Assembly (NCBI GenBank): GCA_003140215.1
Contig: PLJL01000001.1
Location: 948,390 to 1,012,389 of the forward strand
Direction of reading: 5' to 3'
DNA from: Vulcanimicrobiota bacterium
GTDB taxonomy: Bacteria; Vulcanimicrobiota; Vulcanimicrobiia; Vulcanimicrobiales; Vulcanimicrobiaceae
DNA length: 64,000 nucleotides
Shown in pieces: positions 42,596 to 51,108 of this stretch; position 1 is the first letter of the stretch, and every line of letters starts with the position of its first letter. The notes under the pieces were generated by a model. The model did not search any database, was not told the DNA's origin, and worked only from the letters and a program-made list of their open reading frames with translations. The position numbers and the translations under genes are program-made.

Positions 42596-43360
42596 ATGAG
42601 CGCCGACCCCGCCTTCGCGGCCCTTCGCGAGCGCCTCGACCGCCGCCACCGCGAGGCGACGGCGGTGGCGTTCGCGCGGGGGGACGAGGCGGTGGTTCGA
42701 ACCGGGCTCGACGCGCTGGATGCCGTCTTGGGCGGCGGCTTTCCGCGCGGCACGATCGGGACGCTCGAGGGCCCGCCAAGCTCCGGACGCAGCGCGCTGG
42801 CCGCGCGCTTGCTCGCGGCGGCGACGCGGCGCGGGCTGGGAGCGATCCTGGGGGTGGATCTCTTCCCGCCCGCACTCGCCGCCGCGGGGGTGCGGTTGGA
42901 GCGGTTGCTCGTCGTGCGCGTCGACGAGCCGGTGGCGCTGGCGCGCGCGGCCGACATCGTGGTGCGTTCGGGCGCGTTCACGGTGGTCGTGATCCCCACG
43001 CTGCCCGGCGGGCGCGGAACGGGCTCGGCGATGTGGACCCGACTGGCCAGCCTGACGCACCGCGCCAACGCGCTGCTCGTCGCGCTGGGCGACGAGGCCT
43101 CGGCGGAGTTACGCTACTTCGCCTCCGTGCGGCTCGAAACGGCGATCGAGCGCGTGCGCTGGAACGGCCCGTCGGGCCATCTCGGCGAGCTCGCGGGTTA
43201 CGACGTGCGCGCGGTCGTGCGCAAGCACAAACGCGCCGTCCCGGTGGGCGACGCGCTCGTGCGCTGCGATCCGTTCGAAGACCGCCCGGCGCCGGCCGAC
43301 GTGCGCGAACGTCTCATCGACGTGGGTGCGCGCCCGCACCGGCGTGAGATCGTGGGCTAG
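42596..43360 (+). CDS. imuA: ImuA-like RecA-fold protein
   Basis: A 254-residue protein with a RecA-like core: VVRTGLDALDAVLGGGFPRG, a Walker-A-like EGPPSSGRSALAARLL and a second strand VVVIPTLPGG. ImuA is the RecA-related partner of the mutagenic ImuB/DnaE2 machinery that copies across DNA damage. The LexA-box promoter directly upstream and imuB nearby support this. No SD is seen, which fits a leaderless message. Catalytic Glu of RecA is not evident, as expected for ImuA. Confidence 0.85.
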   Translation: MSADPAFAALRERLDRRHREATAVAFARGDEAVVRTGLDALDAVLGGGFPRGTIGTLEGPPSSGRSALAARLLAAATRRGLGAILGVDLFPPALAAAGVRLERLLVVRVDEPVALARAADIVVRSGAFTVVVIPTLPGGRGTGSAMWTRLASLTHRANALLVALGDEASAELRYFASVRLETAIERVRWNGPSGHLGELAGYDVRAVVRKHKRAVPVGDALVRCDPFEDRPAPADVRERLIDVGARPHRREIVG

Positions 43361-43683
43361 CGGTGCTGATGCCAGCGGTTGTGCGTGTCGAAGGAGATGC
43401 GGTCGGAGAGCCGGTTCTGCTCGCGGTTGAGCTGCCGGTACTCGCCCGCCGTGAGATGCCCGTCGTTGCGGCGCAGATCCCGCGCGCGCTGCCCCGCAAT
43501 GTGGTCGAGGCCGTTGTCGAGCCGGTGGTATTCGCCGTAGGTCAGCGAGCCGTTGCGGACGCCCGCGTTGATGCGGTGCTGCTGGTTGTCGATGCGCTGT
43601 TCGACTCGGCCGTCGGCGCTGGCCGCGAGCGGGGCGACGAGCGAGGTGAGCAGAGCGGTGGCGACGAGAGCTTTGGTGAACAT
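43357..43683 (-). CDS. Small secreted repeat protein
   Basis: A 108-residue exported protein: signal peptide (residues 1-23, ALVATALLTSLVAPLAASA), then two copies of a helical motif, NGSLTYGEYHRLDNGLDHI and DGHLTAGEYRQLNREQNRL. The G-x-LT-x-x-E-x-x-x-L pattern is seen in many small periplasmic proteins of unknown role. A GGGGAGG site precedes the ATG. It lies reversed between imuA and imuB, overlapping the end of imuA by four bases. Confidence 0.75.
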   Translation of the reverse strand: MFTKALVATALLTSLVAPLAASADGRVEQRIDNQQHRINAGVRNGSLTYGEYHRLDNGLDHIAGQRARDLRRNDGHLTAGEYRQLNREQNRLSDRISFDTHNRWHQHR

Positions 43684-43809
43684 TCGATGCCTCCCCAGAA
43701 GATGATTGCGCGCGGACGATGTCCGTGTACTGGGCGTACGCTCGCTGCAACTGAGGCATCACCCGCTTTCAGCGAACGCTCACCGCGTTCTCAGCGCAGC
43801 TTCATCTGC

Positions 43810-44283
43810 TCACGGCTTGAGCGGGCGCGGCAGCATCGAGACGCCGGCGGCCGCCGCCAGCGCAGTGGCGTCGATGGCCAACGCGCGCGCGGACGCGGAG
43901 GGGCTGGGGCACTCGAGATCGGGCGACATCGCGCCGCGATATCCGACCTGCGTCGAAGAGCCGAACGACGCGCTCTTCATGCAGTTCGGCGCCGGCAGCT
44001 TGTCGAGCGCCCCGGCCGCTGCGAGGTCGGCGAAGAAGTGCTTGATCAACGCGCCCGGGACGCGCTTGCGGATCGGCACGTCACCTTGCTGCAGCGCGGT
44101 CCAGCCGGCGGCGTACACGCGCAAGCGATATCCGGCGCGATTGGTCGAGCCCGAGTTCACGATGAGCGCCTCGCCGGACGTCTTCGGAACCCCCGGGACC
44201 GCCGACGGTGAAGGTTGGGGGATGGGCCCGTACGTGGGAATCGTCCCGATGAGGGCGACCGCAAGACCGAACGCGAGCAACAT
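43810..44283 (-). CDS. Secreted hypothetical protein
   Basis: A 157-residue protein with an N-terminal signal-like helix (MLLAFGLAVALIGTIPTYG), a Pro/Ser linker, and a compact domain with two Cys (APNCMKSASFG; DLECPSPSASA). No family is recognised. It is divergent from imuB: the two start codons are 36 bases apart. Confidence 0.6.
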   Translation of the reverse strand: MLLAFGLAVALIGTIPTYGPIPQPSPSAVPGVPKTSGEALIVNSGSTNRAGYRLRVYAAGWTALQQGDVPIRKRVPGALIKHFFADLAAAGALDKLPAPNCMKSASFGSSTQVGYRGAMSPDLECPSPSASARALAIDATALAAAAGVSMLPRPLKP

Positions 44284-44319
44284 GGTGCTGCAACGTTTCC
44301 ACCGTCGAAGAGGTGCCCG

Positions 44320-45831
44320 ATGCCGGTCGTCTGCGTCTGGATCCCGGCCTTTCGGCTCGCCGTCGCCGGCCTGACACTACGCGTCGACCTCGACGCGCCG
44401 GTGATCCTGGCCGACCGAGTCGAGCGCGGGCGCGTCGTCGACTGCACGCTCACCGCGTCGGCGCTGGGCGTGCGGCCCGGGATGACGCTGGTGCAGGCGC
44501 AAGCGGTCGCCACCGAGGCGCGCACGGTGTTCGCCGATCCGGCTGCCGGCGCGCGGGTGTGGAGCCACGTACTCGACGCGCTCGACGGCGCTTCGCCGCT
44601 GGTCGAGGACGCCGGTCTCGGCCGCGCCTTTCTGGAGATGCAGGGGGTCGCGGGAGATCCACGCGGCTGGCTGGCGGCGGCGCGCGGCGTCCTCGCGCAG
44701 GCTGGGGGCGAGGTCGCCGCGCTGCCCGTGCGCGTGGGGTTCGGGCGCAATCGCTTCGTCGCGTATGCGGCGACCTGGCGCGGCGACGGCAGCGCGTGCG
44801 AAAGCGATCCGGCGGCGTTTCTGGCGCCGCTGCCGCTGGAATTGCTCGCCCCCGAAGACGGCGTGCGCGAGCGTTTGCGGCTGCTCGGCGTGACTACCCT
44901 GGGCGAGCTTGCAGCGCTCCCGCACGGACCGTTCGTACGCCGCTTCGGGGCCGAAGCGGCGCGCTGGCACGATCTCGCGCGCGGCTGCGACGACCGTCCG
45001 CTCCAACCGCGCACGCGTGCTTTGCGCGTCGGCCGCACGCTCTACGGCGAAGGCGAGGCGAGCTCCGAGGAGCAGGTGCTGTTCGCGCTGCGCACGCTCG
45101 TCGGTTGGGTCGTCGACGATCTGTGCGCGGCGGGAAGGCGCGCGGGCCGGCTCGTGCTGCAGCTCGAGTGCGAGGACGGCTCGACGCGCGAGCTCGCGAC
45201 GCGCGTCGCGCAGCCGACAGCGGTGCCGGCGACGCTGTTCGAGCTGCTGCGCGCCCGGCTCGAAGGCGTGACGCTCGAAGCGCCGGTCGTCGGGCTGCGG
45301 CTGGCCGCCGAAGAGCTCGCCGGCGGCGGCGTCACGCTCTCGCTGTTCGCCGCGAGCGATCCCGATCCGGACGCGCTGGGCGTCGTGCTCGCGCGCCTCG
45401 ACGCCGTGTTGGGCGAAGGGAAGGCGCAGCGAGCGCGCGTCGTCGACGGATCGCGCATCGAGCGCCGTTTCGCGCTCGAACCCTTCGCGGTCGAAGCGCT
45501 CGCGACGAAAGGACCGCCCGCCGAACTGCCGGCACCCAACGCGTCGGCGACGCTGCAGCTGCGCATCGTGGAACCCCGTACGGTCGCGGTGCGCGTGCTC
45601 GACGGCGCGCCGCGCTTCGTCGGCACGCCGCCGCAGCAGGTCGTCGAGCTCGCCGGACCGTGGCGCGTCGAGGAAGGCTGGTGGGCACCGTCGACCGGCG
45701 AGGGCGCGCCGCTGGTCCGTGACGAGTACGACGTCTGCCTCGACGACGGCGCGCTGCTGCGCATCGCGCGCGAAGGTCCTGCAACGATCTCGGGCGCCGC
45801 TGCGTGGAGCGTTCGCGGCGTCTACGACTAG
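44320..45831 (+). CDS. imuB: ImuB-like Y-family polymerase homologue
   Basis: A 503-residue Y-family polymerase relative. The N-terminus MPVVCVWIPAFRLAVAG lacks the metal-binding Asp found in active DinB/UmuC enzymes, as in ImuB, which is a non-catalytic bridge between ImuA, the clamp and DnaE2. Later parts (FGRNRFVAYAATW; LRLLGVTTLGELAALPHGPF; FGAEAARWHDLARGCDDRPL) match the thumb and little-finger regions. The ATG at 44320 follows GAAGAGGTG. No dnaE2 follows. It probably belongs to the SOS response with imuA, although two reversed genes separate them. Confidence 0.88.
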   Translation: MPVVCVWIPAFRLAVAGLTLRVDLDAPVILADRVERGRVVDCTLTASALGVRPGMTLVQAQAVATEARTVFADPAAGARVWSHVLDALDGASPLVEDAGLGRAFLEMQGVAGDPRGWLAAARGVLAQAGGEVAALPVRVGFGRNRFVAYAATWRGDGSACESDPAAFLAPLPLELLAPEDGVRERLRLLGVTTLGELAALPHGPFVRRFGAEAARWHDLARGCDDRPLQPRTRALRVGRTLYGEGEASSEEQVLFALRTLVGWVVDDLCAAGRRAGRLVLQLECEDGSTRELATRVAQPTAVPATLFELLRARLEGVTLEAPVVGLRLAAEELAGGGVTLSLFAASDPDPDALGVVLARLDAVLGEGKAQRARVVDGSRIERRFALEPFAVEALATKGPPAELPAPNASATLQLRIVEPRTVAVRVLDGAPRFVGTPPQQVVELAGPWRVEEGWWAPSTGEGAPLVRDEYDVCLDDGALLRIAREGPATISGAAAWSVRGVYD

Positions 45832-45886
45832 AGGGAAGGTCGCCTGCCTTGGTGCACGATCCAGACACGGCGCGTGAGGGTGTACG

Positions 45887-47809
45887 ATGGCTCAGGACGA
45901 CGACGACAACGGCGATCCCGGTCGCGAGAACGACGTCAAACCCGGCGGGGACGCGAAAGACGGCGCGGGCACTGCGGCGGATGCGTTCGCCGCCGCACTC
46001 GTGCTCAAAGCCGCAGAACGCGATCGGGTGCTTCGCCGCAAGGCGGCGGGCTATCTCGAGACGCTGAGCACCCTCGTCCACGCGCAGACGCGTCTCGTTG
46101 AGAGACAGGTCGAACACTACGATGACGACCGAAAGACTTCACGTTCTGCCACGCGACGCAGGCACGTCCTGGACTGGCTGAAAGCCGCGTATCAAGCCGC
46201 GATCACGCTTGCTTCATTTGCCTTAGCCGTGATCATCGTCGTTATGCTGGTAGAAGCACACCGTTCGCAGGCCACTATTATGAACGCTTTCAGCAGTTCG
46301 CCCGAACTGGCTAACCGTGGCCTCACGGGCAACGTCGTTGCCTCAGCCGTCCTCGATAGGCTCCAAGAGATGCAGAGCAAAGCGCGATTGCTCGATCGGA
46401 AGAACACGCATCGGGTCGTAAGCGCATCGGCGGCCGACATCAAGATTCAAGTTCCGCAGACCGGCATTTCGATCGGAGAATTAAAACGGCTCTTGCATTC
46501 ACAGCTGGGACATGATGTGTACATCGACGGCGACCTCGTCCAGGGAAACGGAGACGACATAACCCTGACAGTGCGCGCAGGGGACGTGCCGGCCAAGACG
46601 ATTCCGGGGAAAATCACCCGCGTTCGTGAGCTGGCGTCGCAGGCTGCCGAGTATATCTATCGAACTGAACGCCCCCCGGAGTACGCGATCTTCCTGGTGA
46701 GTACCAACCGATACGGAGATGCAGAAAAGTACCTACGGCGTGCAGTGGCGAGCGCCGGCAACGACGACGACCGCGCCAGCCTCGCGAACATCCTTGGAAA
46801 CGCATATCTCAATGAGAACAAACCGAAGCTTGCTGACAACGAGTTTCGGCTCGCGATGTCGCTCAAGCCGCCGAACTGGGTAGCGTGGGCGAATCTCATC
46901 AATTCGCTGTCGACTGAGAACGAAGAGGATGCCCTCAAAGAGAGTCTACGATTCTTGCATGAGGCGAACACCGTCCCCAAGGATAGCCGACCGCAAGAAC
47001 GCAGCTACGATGCCCCGGCGCTCATGACGCGAGACTTTCTGCGCGCGTCGCACGCGATGCTCGACGATGCTGCATACAACAACGGGGCGGGCGCGAATGC
47101 CAGTATCGACAGCCCATTTATCGCGGACACCTATGCAGCCTTGCACAACTACGCGAAGTCAAAGCGCTACCTCGATCAAAGCGATCCGGACAATCAGCTA
47201 ACCCAGGCTGAGCTTCTCTTGGTGCAGGCCTATGCGGCCTTGGACCAAGGCCATGCCCAAGCGGCTCTTGCTCCAATACTGTCACTACAGAAGCTCTGGA
47301 AGAAATCCGCTGAATTGCAATCCGTAGACAACGACGCACCGTGCGTAGTTGGCCTTGTGCAAGGACTTACCGGCCGCCTTACTGATTCAGAGGCTACGTT
47401 CGCCGCCGCCGGCCGGTGGGTGCGCTGCTATGGCATGCACGGCGACGTGCTCGCAAACGCCGGCGACTTTCGCGGTGCGGAAAGAATCTGGGCGGAAGGC
47501 TTGCGGCTCGTACCCGATTGTCCGGTCATCTACCTCCACCGCGGCCTGGCGAACTTGAAGCGTGGGAGTCTCGATCGGGCCGAAGTGGACTTTGCTGCGG
47601 CAAACCGCATTGCTCCACAGTTCGCCGATCCGCTCAAGGCTTGGGGAGACGTGCTCGCTCGAAAGCGGCGCTGGTCAGACGCGCGGGCGAAGTATGAGGC
47701 GGCACTTCAGCTCGCGCCCGATTGGCTTCAGTTGCGTAGTGCCCGAGACGCCGTGGCCAAGAACGTCGCTCCGCCGGTCGAAGCGTTCACACATTGGGCG
47801 TTCGAATGA
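45887..47809 (+). CDS. Single-pass membrane protein with C-terminal TPR domain
   Basis: A 640-residue protein. The first 110 residues are acidic and then basic (cytoplasmic), followed by one membrane helix (AAITLASFALAVIIVVMLVE). A linker then leads into a small alpha/beta domain with VYIDGDLVQGNGDDITLTVR, and about 350 residues of TPR-like helices (ALANILGNAYLNENKPKLAD style; PVIYLHRGLANLKRGSLDRA). The family is not recognised. GC is clearly lower than in neighbours and Asn/Lys codons are more common, suggesting more recent acquisition. GAGGGTG precedes the ATG. Confidence 0.8.
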   Translation: MAQDDDDNGDPGRENDVKPGGDAKDGAGTAADAFAAALVLKAAERDRVLRRKAAGYLETLSTLVHAQTRLVERQVEHYDDDRKTSRSATRRRHVLDWLKAAYQAAITLASFALAVIIVVMLVEAHRSQATIMNAFSSSPELANRGLTGNVVASAVLDRLQEMQSKARLLDRKNTHRVVSASAADIKIQVPQTGISIGELKRLLHSQLGHDVYIDGDLVQGNGDDITLTVRAGDVPAKTIPGKITRVRELASQAAEYIYRTERPPEYAIFLVSTNRYGDAEKYLRRAVASAGNDDDRASLANILGNAYLNENKPKLADNEFRLAMSLKPPNWVAWANLINSLSTENEEDALKESLRFLHEANTVPKDSRPQERSYDAPALMTRDFLRASHAMLDDAAYNNGAGANASIDSPFIADTYAALHNYAKSKRYLDQSDPDNQLTQAELLLVQAYAALDQGHAQAALAPILSLQKLWKKSAELQSVDNDAPCVVGLVQGLTGRLTDSEATFAAAGRWVRCYGMHGDVLANAGDFRGAERIWAEGLRLVPDCPVIYLHRGLANLKRGSLDRAEVDFAAANRIAPQFADPLKAWGDVLARKRRWSDARAKYEAALQLAPDWLQLRSARDAVAKNVAPPVEAFTHWAFE

Positions 47810-47915
47810 ACGAACGCGTCGCCACGGATCGAGCACGCCGGGATCCTTCCGCCGGCTATTAGCAGGCCGGCAGCGCTCGCAGGCGCGCGCGCGCCGATGC
47901 GGGTACAGTGTGGCG

Positions 47916-48362
47916 ATGGAACCCGTGGACCCGCACGACGAGGACCTCGACGACGAGGATGAGGAGGACGACGACGCTCCGCCGCAGTTCTATCTCACCA
48001 CGTTCATCCCCAGGCCGGCCTGGTACGACTTGGACTCCGACGAAGCGACCGCGTTCTTACAGAACCGCGTCGCGCAGCTCAACGAATCCTTCGTCGAAGA
48101 AGACGAGGGCGTGATCTGGGCCTATCGCTATCACGTCATGGAACGCGCGCGCGAGGTCGACGCGGTCGTCCTGTTGTGGATGATCACCTCGGACGAAGCG
48201 CTCGAGACGCTCGAAAGCACGCTGCGCCGCTCCGACGTCAACGAATACTTCGACTGGAGCGTGATCGGCGGCCCGCAGAACAACGCCCCGCAAGACATCC
48301 TGGGCGCTTTTCTCGGCACGCTGATCCCCGACGTCGAGCACCCCAGCCCGAGCGAGAACTAG
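47916..48362 (+). CDS. Small protein, DUF6616/YciI-like fold
   Basis: A 148-residue soluble protein. The first 22 residues are almost all Asp/Glu. The rest (FYLTTFIPRPAWYDLDSDEA, WAYRYHVMERAREVDAVVLLW, DVNEYFDWSVIGG) resembles small dimeric alpha/beta-barrel proteins of the DUF6616 kind; this is a tentative match from memory. It ends one base before the convergent aldo/keto reductase gene. Confidence 0.65.
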   Translation: MEPVDPHDEDLDDEDEEDDDAPPQFYLTTFIPRPAWYDLDSDEATAFLQNRVAQLNESFVEEDEGVIWAYRYHVMERAREVDAVVLLWMITSDEALETLESTLRRSDVNEYFDWSVIGGPQNNAPQDILGAFLGTLIPDVEHPSPSEN

Positions 48363-48363
48363 C

Positions 48364-49338
48364 CTACGACGTATACGGCTCCGAAGGCGCGACCGGCGCG
48401 AGGATCTCGTCGAGCTGCGCGAAGATCGCCGGATCGACGTCGAGGTCGGCGGCGGCGACGTTGTCGTCGACCTGCTCGGGGCGCGTCGCGCCGACGATGA
48501 CCGACGACACGACGTCGTCGCGCAGGCACCACGCCAGCGCGAGCTGCGCGAGCGTGCACCCGGCGCGTTGCGCCAGCGGCACGAGGCGCTGCACGGCGTC
48601 GAGCACCCGCTGAGTGAAGTAGTCTTCCATCATCTCTTTGGCGCGGCCGGCCGCGCGCGTCCCGGCCGGCGGGTTCGCGGCATCCGTGTACTTGCCGGTG
48701 AGGATCCCCATCGCCAGCGGCGACCAGACGACGTTGCCCAACCCGTATTGCCGGCAGGTCGGCAGGACGCGCTGTTCGATCCGCCGCCACAGCGCGCTGT
48801 ACTGCGGCTGATTCGACACCGGCTCGGCCCAGCCGCGCGCGCGGGCGAGGTTCACCGCCGCGGCGATCTGGTCGGCGTTCCACTCGCTCACGCCCCAGTA
48901 GAGCGTCTTGCCGCTGCGCACCAGGTCATCCATCGCCTGCACGGTCTCCTCGAGCGGGGTCGTGACGTCGTAGCGGTGGCACTGGTAGAGATCGACGTAG
49001 TCGACGCCGAGCCGCTGCAGCGACGCGTCCATCTGCTCGCGGATGTGCTTGCGCGAGAGGCCTCGATCGTTCGAGCCGTCGCCCATCGGAAAATAGACCT
49101 TGGTCGCGAGCACGATCGAGGCGCGCGCAAAGTCGCGGATCGCGCGCCCGACAACCTGCTCGGCGCGGCCGCGCGCGTAGACGTTCGCGGTGTCGAAGAA
49201 GGTCACGCCGCGCTCGTACGCGCGCTTGATGCAGGCTTGGGCCGCGTCCTCCTCAACGCTGCTGCCGTACGTCAGCCACGAGCCCAGCCCGACCGATGAG
49301 AGTTTGACGCCCCAGCGCCCGAGGTTTCGATATCGCAC
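48364..49338 (-). CDS. Aldo/keto reductase
   Basis: NADPH-dependent (beta/alpha)8-barrel reductase of 324 residues, of the Kv-beta/YghZ-like group. The catalytic tetrad is complete: Asp and Tyr in FFDTANVYARGRAEQ, Lys in IVLATKVYF, His in LYQCHRYDV. The cofactor-binding end is SSVIVGATRPEQVDDNV. The GTG at 49338 gives the standard start VRYRNLGRWGVKLSSVGLG; upstream codons are a shadow of the divergent gene. Confidence 0.93.
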   Translation of the reverse strand: MRYRNLGRWGVKLSSVGLGSWLTYGSSVEEDAAQACIKRAYERGVTFFDTANVYARGRAEQVVGRAIRDFARASIVLATKVYFPMGDGSNDRGLSRKHIREQMDASLQRLGVDYVDLYQCHRYDVTTPLEETVQAMDDLVRSGKTLYWGVSEWNADQIAAAVNLARARGWAEPVSNQPQYSALWRRIEQRVLPTCRQYGLGNVVWSPLAMGILTGKYTDAANPPAGTRAAGRAKEMMEDYFTQRVLDAVQRLVPLAQRAGCTLAQLALAWCLRDDVVSSVIVGATRPEQVDDNVAAADLDVDPAIFAQLDEILAPVAPSEPYTS

Positions 49339-49404
49339 GACGGGTCGTACACGCTCGGCAGCGGCGCTCCTTTCGATCCGGCGGTAAGTGGGAACGAACC
49401 GGGC

Positions 49405-49575
49405 ATGAACGATCGTGAACTGCGCGAGGACGGCGGCCTGGACAATCCGGGGGCGGACGAGGTCGATATCGGCCGCGACGACCGCGAGCTGCCGCTCAAC
49501 GAGAACGACGCGGACCCGACGGCCGGCGGCTCCGATATCGGCGGCCGTGCCGGCGATCCCGAAGGATCGCGCTGA
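49405..49575 (+). CDS. Short acidic protein upstream of lipid kinase
   Basis: A 56-residue hydrophilic protein (MNDRELREDGGLDNPGADEV through NENDADPTAGGSDIGGRAG), rich in Asp, Gly and Asn and probably disordered. Its TGA overlaps the inferred CTG start of the lipid kinase as CTGA, the same kind of overlap used by known gene pairs here, which supports it being translated. Confidence 0.5.
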   Translation: MNDRELREDGGLDNPGADEVDIGRDDRELPLNENDADPTAGGSDIGGRAGDPEGSR

Positions 49576-50489
49576 TCGCCCCGCCCGACCCCGCGACACG
49601 CGAGCTCGTCGTCGTCGTCAACCGCCACTCGCGCCACACCGATAGCGCCATCGACCAAGCGCGCGCTGCTATGGCCGCTCGCGGCCTGCACGTCGCGGCG
49701 TTCCACGTCGAAGACGACGCGGAAGCCTGCCGGCGCCGGATCAAGCGTGCGGTGAAAGACGGCGCGGCCGAGATCGTCGTGGGCGGCGGGGACGGGACGA
49801 TGACGCGCGCCGTCGACGCGCTCGCGAACCGCCGCAGCGTCATGGGGCTGCTCCCGTTCGGAACCGGCAACAGCTTCGCGCAGTCGCTCGGCATCCCCAC
49901 CGGCGACCTCGACGCCGCGGTCGGCGTCATCGCACACGGCCACGCCGAGCGCGTCGATCTGGGCGTCGTGAACGGCACGCACTTTGCGAATTTCGCGACG
50001 ATCGGGCTATCGTCGGAGATCGCCAACGCGACGCCGCGCCTGCTCAAGAAGTTCACCGGAGCCGTCGCCTATGCGCTGGCCGGGATCCGGCCGATCCTGA
50101 CGCACCGGGCGTTCCGCGCGCGCATCCGCTGGAAAGGCGGCCGCCTGGACGTGCGCACGCAGGACATCATCGTCGCCAACGGCCGTTTCTTCGGCAACAC
50201 GCCCGTGACGCCGGACGCGACGATCGTCGACGGCCGCCTGCATCTCTTCACCGCCGACGGGGCGTCCGCGTTCGACGCGCTGCGCACGTTCGTCGCGCTC
50301 GGCCGCGGGCTGCAGGCGGCGCTGCCGGACGCGCACGTCGTGACGGCGCGCGCGTTCACGATCCGCGCGCGCGAACGCCAACCGATCGCAATCGACGGCG
50401 ACTTGTTGGCGCGGACACCCGCGCGCTTCACGGTGGCCCGTCAGGCACTGCGCGTGTTCGTTCCGGAGACCGGCGTTGCGCACGGCTAG
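49572..50489 (+). CDS. Diacylglycerol/lipid kinase family protein (1)
   Basis: A 305-residue ATP-dependent lipid kinase of the DagK/YegS family. The glycine-rich nucleotide loop is EIVVGGGDGTMTRAVDAL, followed by LLPFGTGNSFAQSLGIP and, later, the second-domain stretch NFATIGLSSEIAN. The first strand ELVVVVNRHSRHTD begins before any ATG, GTG or TTG in this frame; the nearest ATG (49671) would delete it. A CTG at 49572, five bases after AAGGA and overlapping the previous stop, is the best start. It overlaps the PAP2 gene by 14 bases. Confidence 0.88.
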   Translation: MIAPPDPATRELVVVVNRHSRHTDSAIDQARAAMAARGLHVAAFHVEDDAEACRRRIKRAVKDGAAEIVVGGGDGTMTRAVDALANRRSVMGLLPFGTGNSFAQSLGIPTGDLDAAVGVIAHGHAERVDLGVVNGTHFANFATIGLSSEIANATPRLLKKFTGAVAYALAGIRPILTHRAFRARIRWKGGRLDVRTQDIIVANGRFFGNTPVTPDATIVDGRLHLFTADGASAFDALRTFVALGRGLQAALPDAHVVTARAFTIRARERQPIAIDGDLLARTPARFTVARQALRVFVPETGVAHG

Positions 50490-51108
50490 CCCGCTCGAAT
50501 TGCGCCTGTGGATCGTGGCCCTCGCCTGCCTGTGCGCGACGCTCGCCATCGGCGCGTTGGTCGCGTCGCGTCCGCCGACTCGGCTCGACGTCGAAGCCGG
50601 AGCGCTGCGCGGCACCGCCGTACCGCTGGCGCTCTTCTTCACCGGGCTCGGGCGCTGGCCGGTACTGCTCGCGCTCGGCCTTGTCGCCGCAGCCGTCGCG
50701 TACAAGCTCCGAGCCGGGCTGACCGCCGTCGCGGTGCTGTACAGCGCGCAGGTGCTCTCGCAGGGTGTCAACGCGCTGCTCAAGCTGCTCTTTCACCGCC
50801 ATCGCCCCGACGCGTGGCTCCAGATCAAAGAAGTCGATCTGTCGTTTCCCAGCGGCCACGCGGTGACGGCGGTCGTGTTCTTCGTCGGCTTCGCGCTCTT
50901 GGCGTGGCACGCGCCGTTGCCGCGACCGCTCGCGGCCGCCATCGTCGTCGCGCTCGGCATCTGCGCCGCCGGCATCCCCTGGTCGCGCCTGGCGCTGAGC
51001 GCGCACTATCTCACCGACGTGATCGCCGGCCTGCTGCTCGGCACGGCGTTCCTGTGCGCCGCGCTGGCGGTGATCCTGCGCAGCGGCGCCGCTACTGCCC
51101 TTCGATGA
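50476..51108 (+). CDS. PAP2 family membrane phosphatase
   Basis: A 210-residue membrane phosphatase with about six helices that probably dephosphorylates lipid phosphates such as phosphatidate or undecaprenyl diphosphate. All three motifs are present: KLLFHRHRP, PSGHAV, and SRLALSAHYLTDVIAG (catalytic His and Asp). The TTG at 50476 overlaps the end of the lipid kinase gene, so kinase and phosphatase of the same lipid type may be coupled. The 3' end overlaps the convergent hydrolase. Confidence 0.9.
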   Translation: MRTASPLELRLWIVALACLCATLAIGALVASRPPTRLDVEAGALRGTAVPLALFFTGLGRWPVLLALGLVAAAVAYKLRAGLTAVAVLYSAQVLSQGVNALLKLLFHRHRPDAWLQIKEVDLSFPSGHAVTAVVFFVGFALLAWHAPLPRPLAAAIVVALGICAAGIPWSRLALSAHYLTDVIAGLLLGTAFLCAALAVILRSGAATALR

